A stretch of DNA of 64,000 nt from Chitinophaga sp. CF418 (lineage in GTDB: Bacteria; Bacteroidota; Bacteroidia; Chitinophagales; Chitinophagaceae). The notes below the pieces were generated by a model. The model did no database searches, was not told the DNA's origin, and was given only the letters and a program-made list of their open reading frames with translations. Of this stretch, positions 27,511-36,442 are shown in pieces (the stretch's first letter is position 1; each line of letters starts with the position of its first letter). The stretch spans positions 62,001 through 126,000 of the forward strand of contig NZ_FRCN01000014.1 of assembly GCF_900142925.1 (NCBI RefSeq), read 5' to 3'. A program made the translations under genes and the position numbers.

Positions 27511-28533
27511 TTATTGCATTAGGAACGGATATTTACCTACGTGTTTCAGTGCTATTCCGGTACCTCTTACCACGGCGCGTAACGGATCGTCCGCAACGTG
27601 TACAGGCAACTTGATTTTCTGAGTAAGACGTTTATCCAGTCCACGGAGCAGCGCACCACCACCGGTCAGGTACAGTCCCCTGCGGTAAATATCTGCAGCC
27701 AGTTCCGGCGGCGTAGTTTCCAGTGCTTTCAGGATAGCCTCTTCGATCTTGAAGATGGATTTATCCAGGGCTTCTGCTACTTCCTGGTAGGATACCATGA
27801 TCTGTTTAGGAATACCTGTTACCAGGTCACGGCCATTCACAGCTACATCATCTGGTGGATTATCCAGTTCTTTCAATGCGGAGCCGATCTGAATCTTGAT
27901 CTGTTCAGCGGTCCTTTCACCGATCAACAGGCTATGATAGCGGCGCAGAGCCTCCATGATGTCGGCAGTGAATTCATCACCGGCGATACGGATACTCTGG
28001 TCACAAACGATACCAGCCAGGGCGATCACGGAGATACCAGTGGTACCGCCCCCAATATCGATGATCATGTTACCTACTGGTTCTTCCACGTCAATGCCGA
28101 TACCTAAGGCAGCTGCCATAGGCTCATGTATGAGGAACACTTCCTTAGCGCCTGCCTGTTCAGCAGAGTCGCGTACGGCGCGTTTTTCTACTTCTGTGAT
28201 GCTGGAGGGTATGCAGATAACCATACGCCAGCTAGGGGAGAATAAGGGCTTTTTGGGATACACCAGTTTGATCATCTCGCGAAGCATTCCCTCAGCTGCG
28301 TTAAAGTCGGCGATCACACCATCTTTCAGGGGGCGGATCGTACGCAGGTATTCGTGTGTCTTCTCATGCATCATCATGGCCTTCTTTCCTACTGCCACGA
28401 TTTTACCGCTTGCGCGCTCTATAGCTACAATGGAAGGTTCATCCACCACCACCTGGTCGTTGTGTATGATCAGCGTGTTAGCTGTACCTAAGTCAATCGC
28501 TATTTCCTGTGTTAAAAAATTAAAGAACCCCAT
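27511..28533 (-). CDS. mreB: rod shape-determining protein MreB (bacterial actin)
   Basis: A cytoplasmic actin-like ATPase of 340 residues, family length. Phosphate-binding loops IDLGTANTLI and DIGGGTTGISVIAL and the adenosine motif LTGGGALLRGL are visible. First gene of the mreBCD-mrdA-rodA operon. It directs elongasome movement and rod shape. Confidence 0.98.
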   Translation of the reverse strand: MGFFNFLTQEIAIDLGTANTLIIHNDQVVVDEPSIVAIERASGKIVAVGKKAMMMHEKTHEYLRTIRPLKDGVIADFNAAEGMLREMIKLVYPKKPLFSPSWRMVICIPSSITEVEKRAVRDSAEQAGAKEVFLIHEPMAAALGIGIDVEEPVGNMIIDIGGGTTGISVIALAGIVCDQSIRIAGDEFTADIMEALRRYHSLLIGERTAEQIKIQIGSALKELDNPPDDVAVNGRDLVTGIPKQIMVSYQEVAEALDKSIFKIEEAILKALETTPPELAADIYRRGLYLTGGGALLRGLDKRLTQKIKLPVHVADDPLRAVVRGTGIALKHVGKYPFLMQ

Positions 28534-28897
28534 TGCTTAATATGGTCAAAATATTATTGTGTGCAAAAATGAATAATTCCAACGAATATACAATCTAAAA
28601 ATTGTTTGTTTTCTCAATAATACAACTAAATATTAAAAAATCTTCTTTATTGTATCTGTTGTATCTGATGAGCCGGTTAATAAGTTGCAACATTTAATGG
28701 CAAGGTACACGGCCGGCATAGTAATGACTCTCGAAAACGCTTAAACGAAAAATGGTCTGTGTTAATTGTGTGCTCTTTATGAATGAGTTATGCTCTCTCT
28801 GGTCGTCCCTCCGACCCTTCCCGATACTTAAACGGGACACTGGTCCAGACTACACTTTTCGCGCCGGCAAGGCGTGAAAGGCGCAAATGAACATCTG
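28534..28897. other. intergenic region upstream of mreB, 364 bp
   Basis: Separates the mre operon from purD, both on the minus strand. It must hold the mreB promoter, but I see no clean TAnnTTTG element with spacing. A short hairpin at 28857-28879 (TTTCGCGCC/GGCGTGAAA, no T-tail) lies 19 nt past the purD stop and may end its transcript. No gene is supported here. Confidence 0.5.
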
Positions 28898-30175
28898 CTA
28901 CACGAACTCGAAACCAATATCCCTCCTGTAATATTTGCCTTCAAAATCAATAATTTCAGCAGTCTGCCGGCTGTGGGTCAACGCAATGCCCAGATCAGCT
29001 GCCAGGGAAGTTATAGTCAGTACACGGCCTCCGTTAGTGAGGATATTCTCTCCAACGGCCTTCGTTCCTGCCTGAAACACCAACTGATCCTGCGTAGGCG
29101 CCGGTATGTTGCTGATTACCTTTCCTTTTTCGTATGCTTCAGGGTAGCCTTTTGCCACCAGCATAACAGTGGTTGCCACACGGGCATCCTCATAAATTGT
29201 CTGTGCAGAAAGCTGTCCTTCCTGTACGGCCTTGAAAAGTTCCAGCAGATCGTTCTGTAATCTCGGCATCACCACCTCGGTTTCGGGATCTCCCATACGG
29301 CAGTTGTACTCTATGACAAACGGTTCCCCGTCTACATTGATCAATCCGAAGAAGATAAACCCGTTGTAGGCAATCTGCTCTTTTTCAAGTCCCGCTACTG
29401 TAGGGCGGATGATGCGTTCTTCCACCACATCCATAAAAGCCTTGCCGGCAAATGGAACAGGGGAAACAGCGCCCATACCGCCTGTATTCAGGCCGGTGTC
29501 TCCTTCTCCAATCCGTTTATAATCCTTTGCAGTAGGCAGAATCTTGTAGGAATGTCCGTCTGTCAGTACAAATACTGACAATTCGATCCCCGTCAGGAAT
29601 TGCTCTACTACTACTTTTCTGCTTGCATCGCCAAACTTCGCTTCTTTGATCATCTGTGAAAACTCTGCCACTGCTTCTTCATGATCGTTCAGGATCACCA
29701 CTCCCTTACCTGCTGCCAGTCCGTCGGCCTTGAGTACTATCGGCAGGGAATGCGCACGCAGATAAGCCACGCCTTCTTCATAATTCTCCTCACTGAACTC
29801 GCGGTAAGCAGCAGTGGGGATATCATGGCGCAGCATAAACTGCTTCGCAAATGCTTTACTGCCTTCCAGCTGGGCGCCCAGGGCAGATGGACCCATCACC
29901 GGGATATGCTGTAAAGCGGCATCCTGCTGAAAGTAATCGTAAATACCTTTTACCAGCGGCTCTTCCGAGCCCGGTACTAACAGGGAGATAGCATTCTCAA
30001 TACAAAAGGTCTTTATTTTTTCAAAATCCGACACAGCGATGTCCAGGTTCTGGCCATATTGGGCCGTACCGGCATTTCCCGGGGCAATAAACAACTGTTC
30101 ACAATAAGTGCTTTGTGCCATTTTCCATGCCAGGGCGTGTTCCCTGCCACCACTTCCTAATAGTAATATCTTCAT
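28898..30175 (-). CDS. purD: phosphoribosylamine-glycine ligase
   Basis: Second step of purine synthesis: joins glycine to phosphoribosylamine with ATP. It has 425 residues from the ATG at 30175 (MKILLLGSGGREHALAW, the family N-terminus). An upstream in-frame ATG at 30232 would add 19 non-family residues. ATP-grasp motifs are visible (LKADGLAAGKGVVI, GMGAVSPVPF, YNCRMGDPETEV). It is divergent from the peptide transporter gene and has no purine-gene neighbour. Confidence 0.97.
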   Translation of the reverse strand: MKILLLGSGGREHALAWKMAQSTYCEQLFIAPGNAGTAQYGQNLDIAVSDFEKIKTFCIENAISLLVPGSEEPLVKGIYDYFQQDAALQHIPVMGPSALGAQLEGSKAFAKQFMLRHDIPTAAYREFSEENYEEGVAYLRAHSLPIVLKADGLAAGKGVVILNDHEEAVAEFSQMIKEAKFGDASRKVVVEQFLTGIELSVFVLTDGHSYKILPTAKDYKRIGEGDTGLNTGGMGAVSPVPFAGKAFMDVVEERIIRPTVAGLEKEQIAYNGFIFFGLINVDGEPFVIEYNCRMGDPETEVVMPRLQNDLLELFKAVQEGQLSAQTIYEDARVATTVMLVAKGYPEAYEKGKVISNIPAPTQDQLVFQAGTKAVGENILTNGGRVLTITSLAADLGIALTHSRQTAEIIDFEGKYYRRDIGFEFV

Positions 30176-30382
30176 ATGAAAAAATAAATTCGCTGCTTTT
30201 CGCTCCTGAGAAATTTTACATTCACCTTCCAATCAGCCCGTTCTTCCAAATTTTTTGCAAAGAAAGGCCAAAATTTGACCAAAAACACCATTTTACCCGA
30301 TAAAAAGCTGAATTTATTTATCTTGCTGGATTCGAAGGACTGACTAACACCATAAACAAACAACAAACTAAACAGATCTATT

Positions 30383-32092
30383 ATGACTCAAACTGCTGTT
30401 GAGCAGCCTGTAATCACGCCCGCCCCGAGGGGCAAGGGGCACCACAAAGGATTGTACGTACTCTTCTTTACGGAAATGTGGGAACGTTTCGGCTATTACC
30501 TGATGATCGGCATTTTCTTCCTTTACCTTGTCGATCCATCTTCCAACGGCGGTAAAGGGTTTGACACCACCAAAGCAGCGGACCTCGTCGGTTCTTACAT
30601 CGCATTAGTTTACTTATCTCCTTTCATCGGCGGCCTGCTGGCCGACCGCTATCTGGGTTACCGAAGGGCGGTGATACTGGGGGGCTTCCTCCTGGCAGCC
30701 GGATATTTTTCCCTTGCATTCCCCGGTGACCTGGCCATGTATGCAGGCCTTGGCCTGATCATTATCGGTAACGGTTTTTTCAAACCCAATATCGGTACCA
30801 TCCTCGGTAATATTTACAACCGGGAAGACCTCAAGGCCAAAAAAGACGTGGCCTACAACATCTTTTACATGGGCGTGAACATCGGCGCCTTCATCTGCAA
30901 CTTCGTGGCCGCCTACCTCCGTAACCACTACGGCTGGGGACATGCCTTCGCCGCTGCGGGTATAGGCATGCTGGTAGGCCTGGCTATTTTCGCTTCCAAC
31001 CTGAAGACGATCGCTGAAGGAGATGTGCGGAAACCAGCCTCTCCGGACGAAATGTCCACCGCCAAGATTCTGGGCAGCGCATTACTACCGGCTATTCTCG
31101 CTGCTGCGATCGGTTATTTTATCAGCAGCCCCAGCTTACTGGGACACACGCTGTTCGGTACTCAATCCAACGATGCCTTCCTGTTTGCCTGCGTGCCTAT
31201 CATTATCTTCTACATCCGCCTGTTTACCACTTCAAAGCAGAAAGAAGATAAACGCGGTCTGGGCGCCCTGCTGGCCTTTTTTGCAGTGGCTATCATATTC
31301 TGGGTCATCTATAACCAGAACAGTACCGGTCTTACTATCTGGGCTGACCAGTATACTGACCGCCAGATGTCTCCGGCCATGGAAAACGCAGCTCAGCCTT
31401 TCGGTATGCTGCAGACCGTGACCACCGAACCTCATAAGGTAACCCAGATAGATGAGCACTTCCGCGCTATCAAGGATGCCAATGGCAATACGATCGAAGT
31501 ACAGGGCGCTGACCCCTACTTCCAGAACCTGCCAAAGGAAAAATGGCCTAAAGAGGGCAACAAGTTAAGACTCATCTCCACTGAGATCTTCCAGTCTATC
31601 AACCCATTCTTTATCGTGGCCTTCAGTCTCCTTGTAATAGGAATATTCGGCTGGCTGGCTAAACGCGGTAAGGAACCTAACACCCCGGTGAAGGTTGCCA
31701 TCGGCATCTTCCTGGCGGCGGGTTCATCCCTGCTGATGGTGATTGCAGCCTCCATGACAAATGTATATATAGATAAAAGCTCCATGGCCTGGCTCTTTGG
31801 CACCTATGCAGTATTCACGGTTGGTGAAATACTGGTGAGCCCGATCGGCTTATCCATGGTATCTAAACTGTCTCCTCCCCGTGTAACAGCCCTTATGATG
31901 GGTGGCTGGTACCTGGTGAACGCCATTGCCGGTAAAGTAGCCGGCCTGATGGCTACCTTCTGGGACAACTTCACCAATAAGACGAGCTACTTCCTGATCC
32001 TTGTGATCTCTGCCGGCATCGCTGGCGTGGTTATGCTGATACTCAGCAAGTGGATAGCCCGGGTTGTGAAGGAGAAAACGGGGTCTTATTAA
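30383..32092 (+). CDS. POT-family proton-coupled di/tripeptide transporter
   Basis: Inner-membrane major-facilitator symporter of 569 residues, with 12 to 14 helices. The POT signature ExxERFxYY is present as EMWERFGYY near residue 31, and the FYMGVNIGAF motif follows in the fourth helix region. A hydrophilic insertion of about 70 residues (roughly 320-390, including EHFRAIKDANGNTIEVQGAD) separates the halves, a feature of Bacteroidota POT proteins. It would take up small peptides. It stands alone between purD (divergent) and a terminator. Confidence 0.94.
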   Translation: MTQTAVEQPVITPAPRGKGHHKGLYVLFFTEMWERFGYYLMIGIFFLYLVDPSSNGGKGFDTTKAADLVGSYIALVYLSPFIGGLLADRYLGYRRAVILGGFLLAAGYFSLAFPGDLAMYAGLGLIIIGNGFFKPNIGTILGNIYNREDLKAKKDVAYNIFYMGVNIGAFICNFVAAYLRNHYGWGHAFAAAGIGMLVGLAIFASNLKTIAEGDVRKPASPDEMSTAKILGSALLPAILAAAIGYFISSPSLLGHTLFGTQSNDAFLFACVPIIIFYIRLFTTSKQKEDKRGLGALLAFFAVAIIFWVIYNQNSTGLTIWADQYTDRQMSPAMENAAQPFGMLQTVTTEPHKVTQIDEHFRAIKDANGNTIEVQGADPYFQNLPKEKWPKEGNKLRLISTEIFQSINPFFIVAFSLLVIGIFGWLAKRGKEPNTPVKVAIGIFLAAGSSLLMVIAASMTNVYIDKSSMAWLFGTYAVFTVGEILVSPIGLSMVSKLSPPRVTALMMGGWYLVNAIAGKVAGLMATFWDNFTNKTSYFLILVISAGIAGVVMLILSKWIARVVKEKTGSY

Positions 32093-32116
32093 GCATTTTT
32101 CTTATTAGTTTATTGC

Positions 32117-32151
32117 AAAACGGTGCAGCCTCTACGGTTGCACCGTTTTTT
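32117..32151 (+). terminator. rho-independent terminator of the POT gene
   Basis: A 14-bp stem (32117-32130 with 32136-32149, G-U pairs near the loop TCTAC), whose arms start AAAACGGTGCA and end TGCACCGTTTT, is followed by T. It lies 24 nt after the stop codon. Confidence 0.88.
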
Positions 32152-32212
32152 ATTGCCTAAAAAGGCAAGCCCGTAGGACTCAACATCAATAAGGGTTTGA
32201 TTTGATCTCTAT

Positions 32213-32325
32213 ATCTCTATATCGCCATACCGTCATTTCATCATCACTTTAGGCTCATATGTATATCGGTTCGATATAGAGATGACGGTAAAATGATATG
32301 GAAATGACGGTGAAGCGATATGGAA
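32213..32325. repeat. structured intergenic repeat region before the OPT gene
   Basis: Two 22-bp units (32282-32303 with 32304-32325, three differences), each ATGACGGTxAAxxGATATGGAA, stand in tandem. A 12-bp perfect inverted pair (ATCTCTATATCG 32213-32224 and its complement 32272-32283) and an inverted copy of the unit (CCATACCGTCATTTCA, 32225-32240) lie to the left. The whole could fold into a long stem. No gene is seen in 32152-32542. Confidence 0.5.
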
Positions 32326-32542
32326 GTACCGAGGAAAGATCCTACCATCTTGCATCTAAATTGAATTTATAAGTTATAAACAAATGATTATCAATAACAT
32401 TTACGAATTGCAACGGAAGACTATAAACAGGCTGTAAAACAGGCTGCCGCCTGTGTAAATATGCTAAGTCCTGATTCTAAAAGGGATTTTTCTCTTATAT
32501 TGCCTCTTAATCAACAAAAATCTATACTTATCAAACCTATTT

Positions 32543-34588
32543 ATGGCAGATAAATTCAAGCCTTTCGTTGCACCCGAGGTGCATATGAAGGAGTTTACAC
32601 TGAAGTCCATTGTACTGGGCTGTATATTCGGGATTATTTTTGGAGCCGCCACCGTATACCTGGCGTTAAGAGCAGGCTTGACCGTTTCCGCCTCTATCCC
32701 TATTGCGGTAATTGCTATTACCCTCGGCCGGAAATTCTTTAAAACCACTATTCTCGAAAACAACATCATTCAGACCACCGGATCAGCCGGCGAGTCCATT
32801 GCCGCCGGAGTAGTATTCACCCTACCGGGTTTTCTCTTCCTTTCAGACGGCGGTGGTGCACAGTACTTCAATTATCTGACCATTCTGACCCTGGCTATAT
32901 TCGGAGGTATTCTGGGTACGCTGATGATGATCCCGCTACGCCGGTCACTGATCGTAAAGGAGCATGAAACCCTGCCTTATCCTGAGGGTACTGCCTGTGG
33001 CGACGTGTTGATAGCTGGTGAGAAAGGGGGCGATTTCGCTAAGACCGCCTTCTATGGACTTGGTTTTGCCGTTGCTTATGCTTTTCTGCAGAAGGTACTG
33101 CATGTCATCGCGGAGACACCCTCTTACATGACCCATCAGTATAATAAATATTTCTCATCTGCCCGTGTAAGTGCAGATATCACTCCTGAGTATATGGGTG
33201 TGGGCTATATCATTGGTCCTCGCATTGCTGGGGTACTGGTAGCAGGTGGTGTCTTATCATGGCTGGTGTTAATACCATTGCTGTCATTCCTGGTACCTCC
33301 TGACGCTATTGCCGCTCAGTTGGTGAAACTGGGTTACCTGGCCAATATCAGCACACCTGGAGGTAAGGGAGACTGGAATCCTGCCACGCATACCTTCGGC
33401 GATTTCTCCGCTGCAGTTTACGTTGCCTATGTACGTCAGATAGGTGCCGGCGCAGTGGCAGCAGGTGGTTTCATCACACTCATTAAAACTATTCCTACTA
33501 TCATATCCTCTTTTAAAGGCAGCATTGGTTCCCTGAAGAAAGACGATGTGAGTGGAGATGCTAATGGCAGCGTACCACGTACTGAAAGGGATCTCAATAT
33601 CAAGATCGTATTGTTTGGTAGCATTGCCCTGATCGTCCTGATGGCGTTCCTGCCACAGTTACCCGGTGACTCCATCGGTAAAAAGCTGCTGGTAGGCCTG
33701 CTGGTGGTTATCTTCGGCGCCTTCTTCGTAACGGTGTCCAGCCGTATCGTGGGCCTGATCGGATCTTCCAACAACCCTATTTCCGGTATGACCATTGCCA
33801 CCCTGATGGGTACCTGTCTGGTATTTATTGCGGTAGGCTGGAGCGGTAAAGTGTACGAGCCGATGGCCCTGGTAGTAGGTGGTATGATCTGTATCGCAGC
33901 AGCGAATGCCGGTGGTACTTCACAGGACCTGAAATCTGGTTATATCGTGGGTGCTACGCCAATGTATCAGCAGTTATCCCTCTTCATTGGTGCGATCGTT
34001 TCTTCTATTGTGATCGGTCTGACTGTGAAGTTCCTGGATAAGCCTACTGCAGCCATGATCGCTAATGGTGTAACTGACCATGCAATAGGCAGTATCTATT
34101 ATCCTGCACCACAGGGTACCCTGATGGCTACGCTGGCTAAAGGTATCCTGTCTTACAATCTTGACTGGCAATTTGTACTGGCAGGTGTTTTCCTGGCTAT
34201 CACCATGGAGCTCTGCGGTATCAAATCCCTGTCTTTTGCAGTAGGTGCTTACCTGCCACTGTCTACCACCCTCCCAATCTTTGTTGGTGGTGCTATCCGT
34301 GGACTGGTAGATCAGAAGCGTAAGAAACAGAATGTACATCTGTCTGCTGAGGAAGAAGAGCTGGGTAAAGGTAACCTGTTTGCTACCGGTCTGGTGGCAG
34401 GCGGCGCTGTAGCTGGTGTGATCATTGCGATACTGGCTGGTTTTGACAGTACATCCACTGCACTAGCTGCTGTAAATATGGAACATTCACTGGCTGGCAT
34501 ATTTGGCCACGGTGGCTATTTCATCCTGGGTACAGCCATGTTCGCCCTGATGGGTTGGGTGCTGTACAGGATAGCGAATAAGAATTAA
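32543..34588 (+). CDS. OPT-family oligopeptide transporter
   Basis: Inner-membrane transporter of 681 residues with about 15 helices. Family features include EFTLKSIVLGCIFGIIFGAAT at the start, NNIIQTTGSAGESIAAGV, LPYPEGTACGDVL, and NAGGTSQDLKSGYIVGATP. Bacterial OPT members import oligopeptides, or metal chelates in the YSL-like branch. Which applies here is not clear. The second peptide transporter in a row suggests peptide nutrition, but the two genes are separated by a terminator and 450 bp. Confidence 0.92.
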   Translation: MADKFKPFVAPEVHMKEFTLKSIVLGCIFGIIFGAATVYLALRAGLTVSASIPIAVIAITLGRKFFKTTILENNIIQTTGSAGESIAAGVVFTLPGFLFLSDGGGAQYFNYLTILTLAIFGGILGTLMMIPLRRSLIVKEHETLPYPEGTACGDVLIAGEKGGDFAKTAFYGLGFAVAYAFLQKVLHVIAETPSYMTHQYNKYFSSARVSADITPEYMGVGYIIGPRIAGVLVAGGVLSWLVLIPLLSFLVPPDAIAAQLVKLGYLANISTPGGKGDWNPATHTFGDFSAAVYVAYVRQIGAGAVAAGGFITLIKTIPTIISSFKGSIGSLKKDDVSGDANGSVPRTERDLNIKIVLFGSIALIVLMAFLPQLPGDSIGKKLLVGLLVVIFGAFFVTVSSRIVGLIGSSNNPISGMTIATLMGTCLVFIAVGWSGKVYEPMALVVGGMICIAAANAGGTSQDLKSGYIVGATPMYQQLSLFIGAIVSSIVIGLTVKFLDKPTAAMIANGVTDHAIGSIYYPAPQGTLMATLAKGILSYNLDWQFVLAGVFLAITMELCGIKSLSFAVGAYLPLSTTLPIFVGGAIRGLVDQKRKKQNVHLSAEEEELGKGNLFATGLVAGGAVAGVIIAILAGFDSTSTALAAVNMEHSLAGIFGHGGYFILGTAMFALMGWVLYRIANKN

Positions 34589-34594
34589 TTCTAA

Positions 34595-34654
34595 AAAAAC
34601 AGGGATCAGGAGTTCAATGCCAAAGCTTCGCATTAATTCCTGATCCTTGTTTTT
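34595..34654 (+). terminator. rho-independent terminator of the OPT gene
   Basis: A 20-nt arm (34595-34614) pairs with 34635-34654 (two G-U), with a 20-nt loop and a T-rich end. The arms contain the ATCAGGA/TCCTGAT words seen in other terminators of this window. Confidence 0.85.
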
Positions 34655-34714
34655 CCTTATTCCTGTTTGCAATTAACTGCTTATTATTGCGTTATAACAA
34701 AAACCCCTGTTGTT

Positions 34715-35212
34715 ATGCGCATAACCTTCACCATTCTTTGTGCGGTACTGATCTTCTGTTCCTGCAAAAAAGATGAGCAGAACGAAGTAGCTCGCAAATT
34801 CATTTCCTTTGATCTTGATAGTTTGATAGTGATTGCCGAAAATCCTTCTGCGGTTATTTCTGTGGCAGATCTTACTGATACAGACCCGAACAATGATATT
34901 GACAAACTAACGATCACAGCCAAGGGGATCAGTGATGAACAAGTTAATATCACATTGCTCGGAAGTACAGATGGCCTGACAAAAGGCACCTTTTACTCAC
35001 AGGATGGCAACTCGATATCTGTATACTACCCGGAGGCTAACATTTCCCAGATAGCCAATCAACGTTTCGGCACATTCACCTTTTCAATTACCAATGTGAA
35101 GGACAGCCTGATCGAAGGTTCATTTACAGGCACACTCATTGATACCACTGGTACCTTATCTCCCAGAAATGCCAGCTTCGGATTTGTAAGAGCTATCGTC
35201 ACAAGTAATTAG
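34715..35212 (+). CDS. hypothetical lipoprotein
   Basis: Not recognised beyond being a lipoprotein of 165 residues: signal peptide with lipobox FCSC followed by KKDEQ. The mature part is beta-rich with no cysteines (VNITLLGS, GTFTFSITNV, IEGSFTGTLI), like many small Bacteroidota envelope proteins. The ATG at 34715 is preferred over one 48 nt upstream because it begins the signal peptide directly. Its stop overlaps the convergent DUF1501 gene by 4 nt. Confidence 0.75.
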   Translation: MRITFTILCAVLIFCSCKKDEQNEVARKFISFDLDSLIVIAENPSAVISVADLTDTDPNNDIDKLTITAKGISDEQVNITLLGSTDGLTKGTFYSQDGNSISVYYPEANISQIANQRFGTFTFSITNVKDSLIEGSFTGTLIDTTGTLSPRNASFGFVRAIVTSN

Positions 35213-36417
35213 ACAAACGACAGGTGATCATACTGCTTTTTAAGGATCGCGGCATCATCAGCCTCCAGCCACTTCTTTAACAATGTGGCATATACGCTCT
35301 TGAAATCTACTTTGTGTTGCAGGTCTCCTTCATTCAGATGTTCCAGATCGGGAGCTTCATTCAATAGCCCCTGCTGTTTCAGTCCTCCGCTTATCATGAA
35401 CATGTTATTGGCCGTACCATGGTCAGTACCTCCGCCCGCATTCTGTTCTACACGGCGACCGAATTCAGAGAATGTGACAATTACCACATCCTGGAAACGG
35501 TTATTATTCTTCAGCTCTTTCGTTAATGCGGTAATGGCTTCATCCAGCCGCTCCAACTGCGTCTGCTGCGCCGCCAGTTGATTGACATGCGTATCAAATG
35601 CGCCATGGGATACGTAGTATACTTTTGTAGTGATATCAGACATGATGAGCCTTGCAATGGTCTGCATGTTCTTTCCCAGTTCTGTTGAGGGAAAGATCTC
35701 TTTTGTCTTATATGCTTTGAATTGCTCTTTGATATAGGACGCAGATGAAACGGTTGCACTCATGGTTTTATACAGGTAATCCACAGGCTGGTGATCATCT
35801 TCCACTGTCTTCTTTTCCTTTTGCAGCAATTCCCTGAACATCCTGTCATTAGCAGCTGCCTGCAGCTTATCAGGATCTTTAACGGCCAATCCTTTCTGCA
35901 GATCACCTTTCATAGCCAGGCTCAGGGTATCGTCAATTTCCAGCGCCTGTACCGGTTTATCACAGCCTTTACATTGAGCATCGAGGAACCTTCCTATCCA
36001 GCCATCTGTCCAGTTCTCAGAAGAGGAACTGGCAGACTGCCAAATATCCATAGAGCGGAAATGTGATCTGTCGGGGTTGGGATAACCAACACTATTCAAT
36101 ATAGCCAACGATCCTTCATCATAGAGGCTCTTTAAGCCTTTCAATGCAGGATGTAACCCCATCTCATCAGTGAGAGATAAGGCATTCGCACGCCCGATAC
36201 CCAGCGTAGGACGCATGCGGTAATAAATATCATTCCTATAAGGTATCACTGTATTCAACCCATCATTACCTCCGGAGAGCTGTATTACAACCAATACTTT
36301 ATTGCCGGCGGGCACCAGGTTATCTTTTTCCAATGCTTTCAGGAATTTCGGCATCATCAGTGAAGCCGAAGCTAATGATCCTACCTGTAAGAAACGTCGT
36401 CTGTTTAAGATCAGCAT
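35209..36417 (-). CDS. DUF1501 family secreted protein (sulfatase-like fold)
   Basis: A 402-residue protein with a twin-arginine-like N-terminus (NRRRFLQVGSLASASLMM), so probably exported folded through Tat. The DUF1501 motifs LSGGNDGLNTVIPY and EFGRRVEQNAGGGTDHGTAN are clear. The family is distantly related to alkaline-phosphatase/sulfatase folds; its activity is unknown. It always pairs with DUF1800, here 25 nt upstream on the same strand. Confidence 0.92.
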   Translation of the reverse strand: MLILNRRRFLQVGSLASASLMMPKFLKALEKDNLVPAGNKVLVVIQLSGGNDGLNTVIPYRNDIYYRMRPTLGIGRANALSLTDEMGLHPALKGLKSLYDEGSLAILNSVGYPNPDRSHFRSMDIWQSASSSSENWTDGWIGRFLDAQCKGCDKPVQALEIDDTLSLAMKGDLQKGLAVKDPDKLQAAANDRMFRELLQKEKKTVEDDHQPVDYLYKTMSATVSSASYIKEQFKAYKTKEIFPSTELGKNMQTIARLIMSDITTKVYYVSHGAFDTHVNQLAAQQTQLERLDEAITALTKELKNNNRFQDVVIVTFSEFGRRVEQNAGGGTDHGTANNMFMISGGLKQQGLLNEAPDLEHLNEGDLQHKVDFKSVYATLLKKWLEADDAAILKKQYDHLSFV

Positions 36418-36442
36418 AAACTTAATTTTTTAAGTGGATACA

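Noticed and set aside
32161..32542. A tRNA or CRISPR-like repeat in the gap before OPT
   Set aside because: No cloverleaf or GGTTCGAxxCC-type arm, and the repeats are only two tandem copies without spacers.
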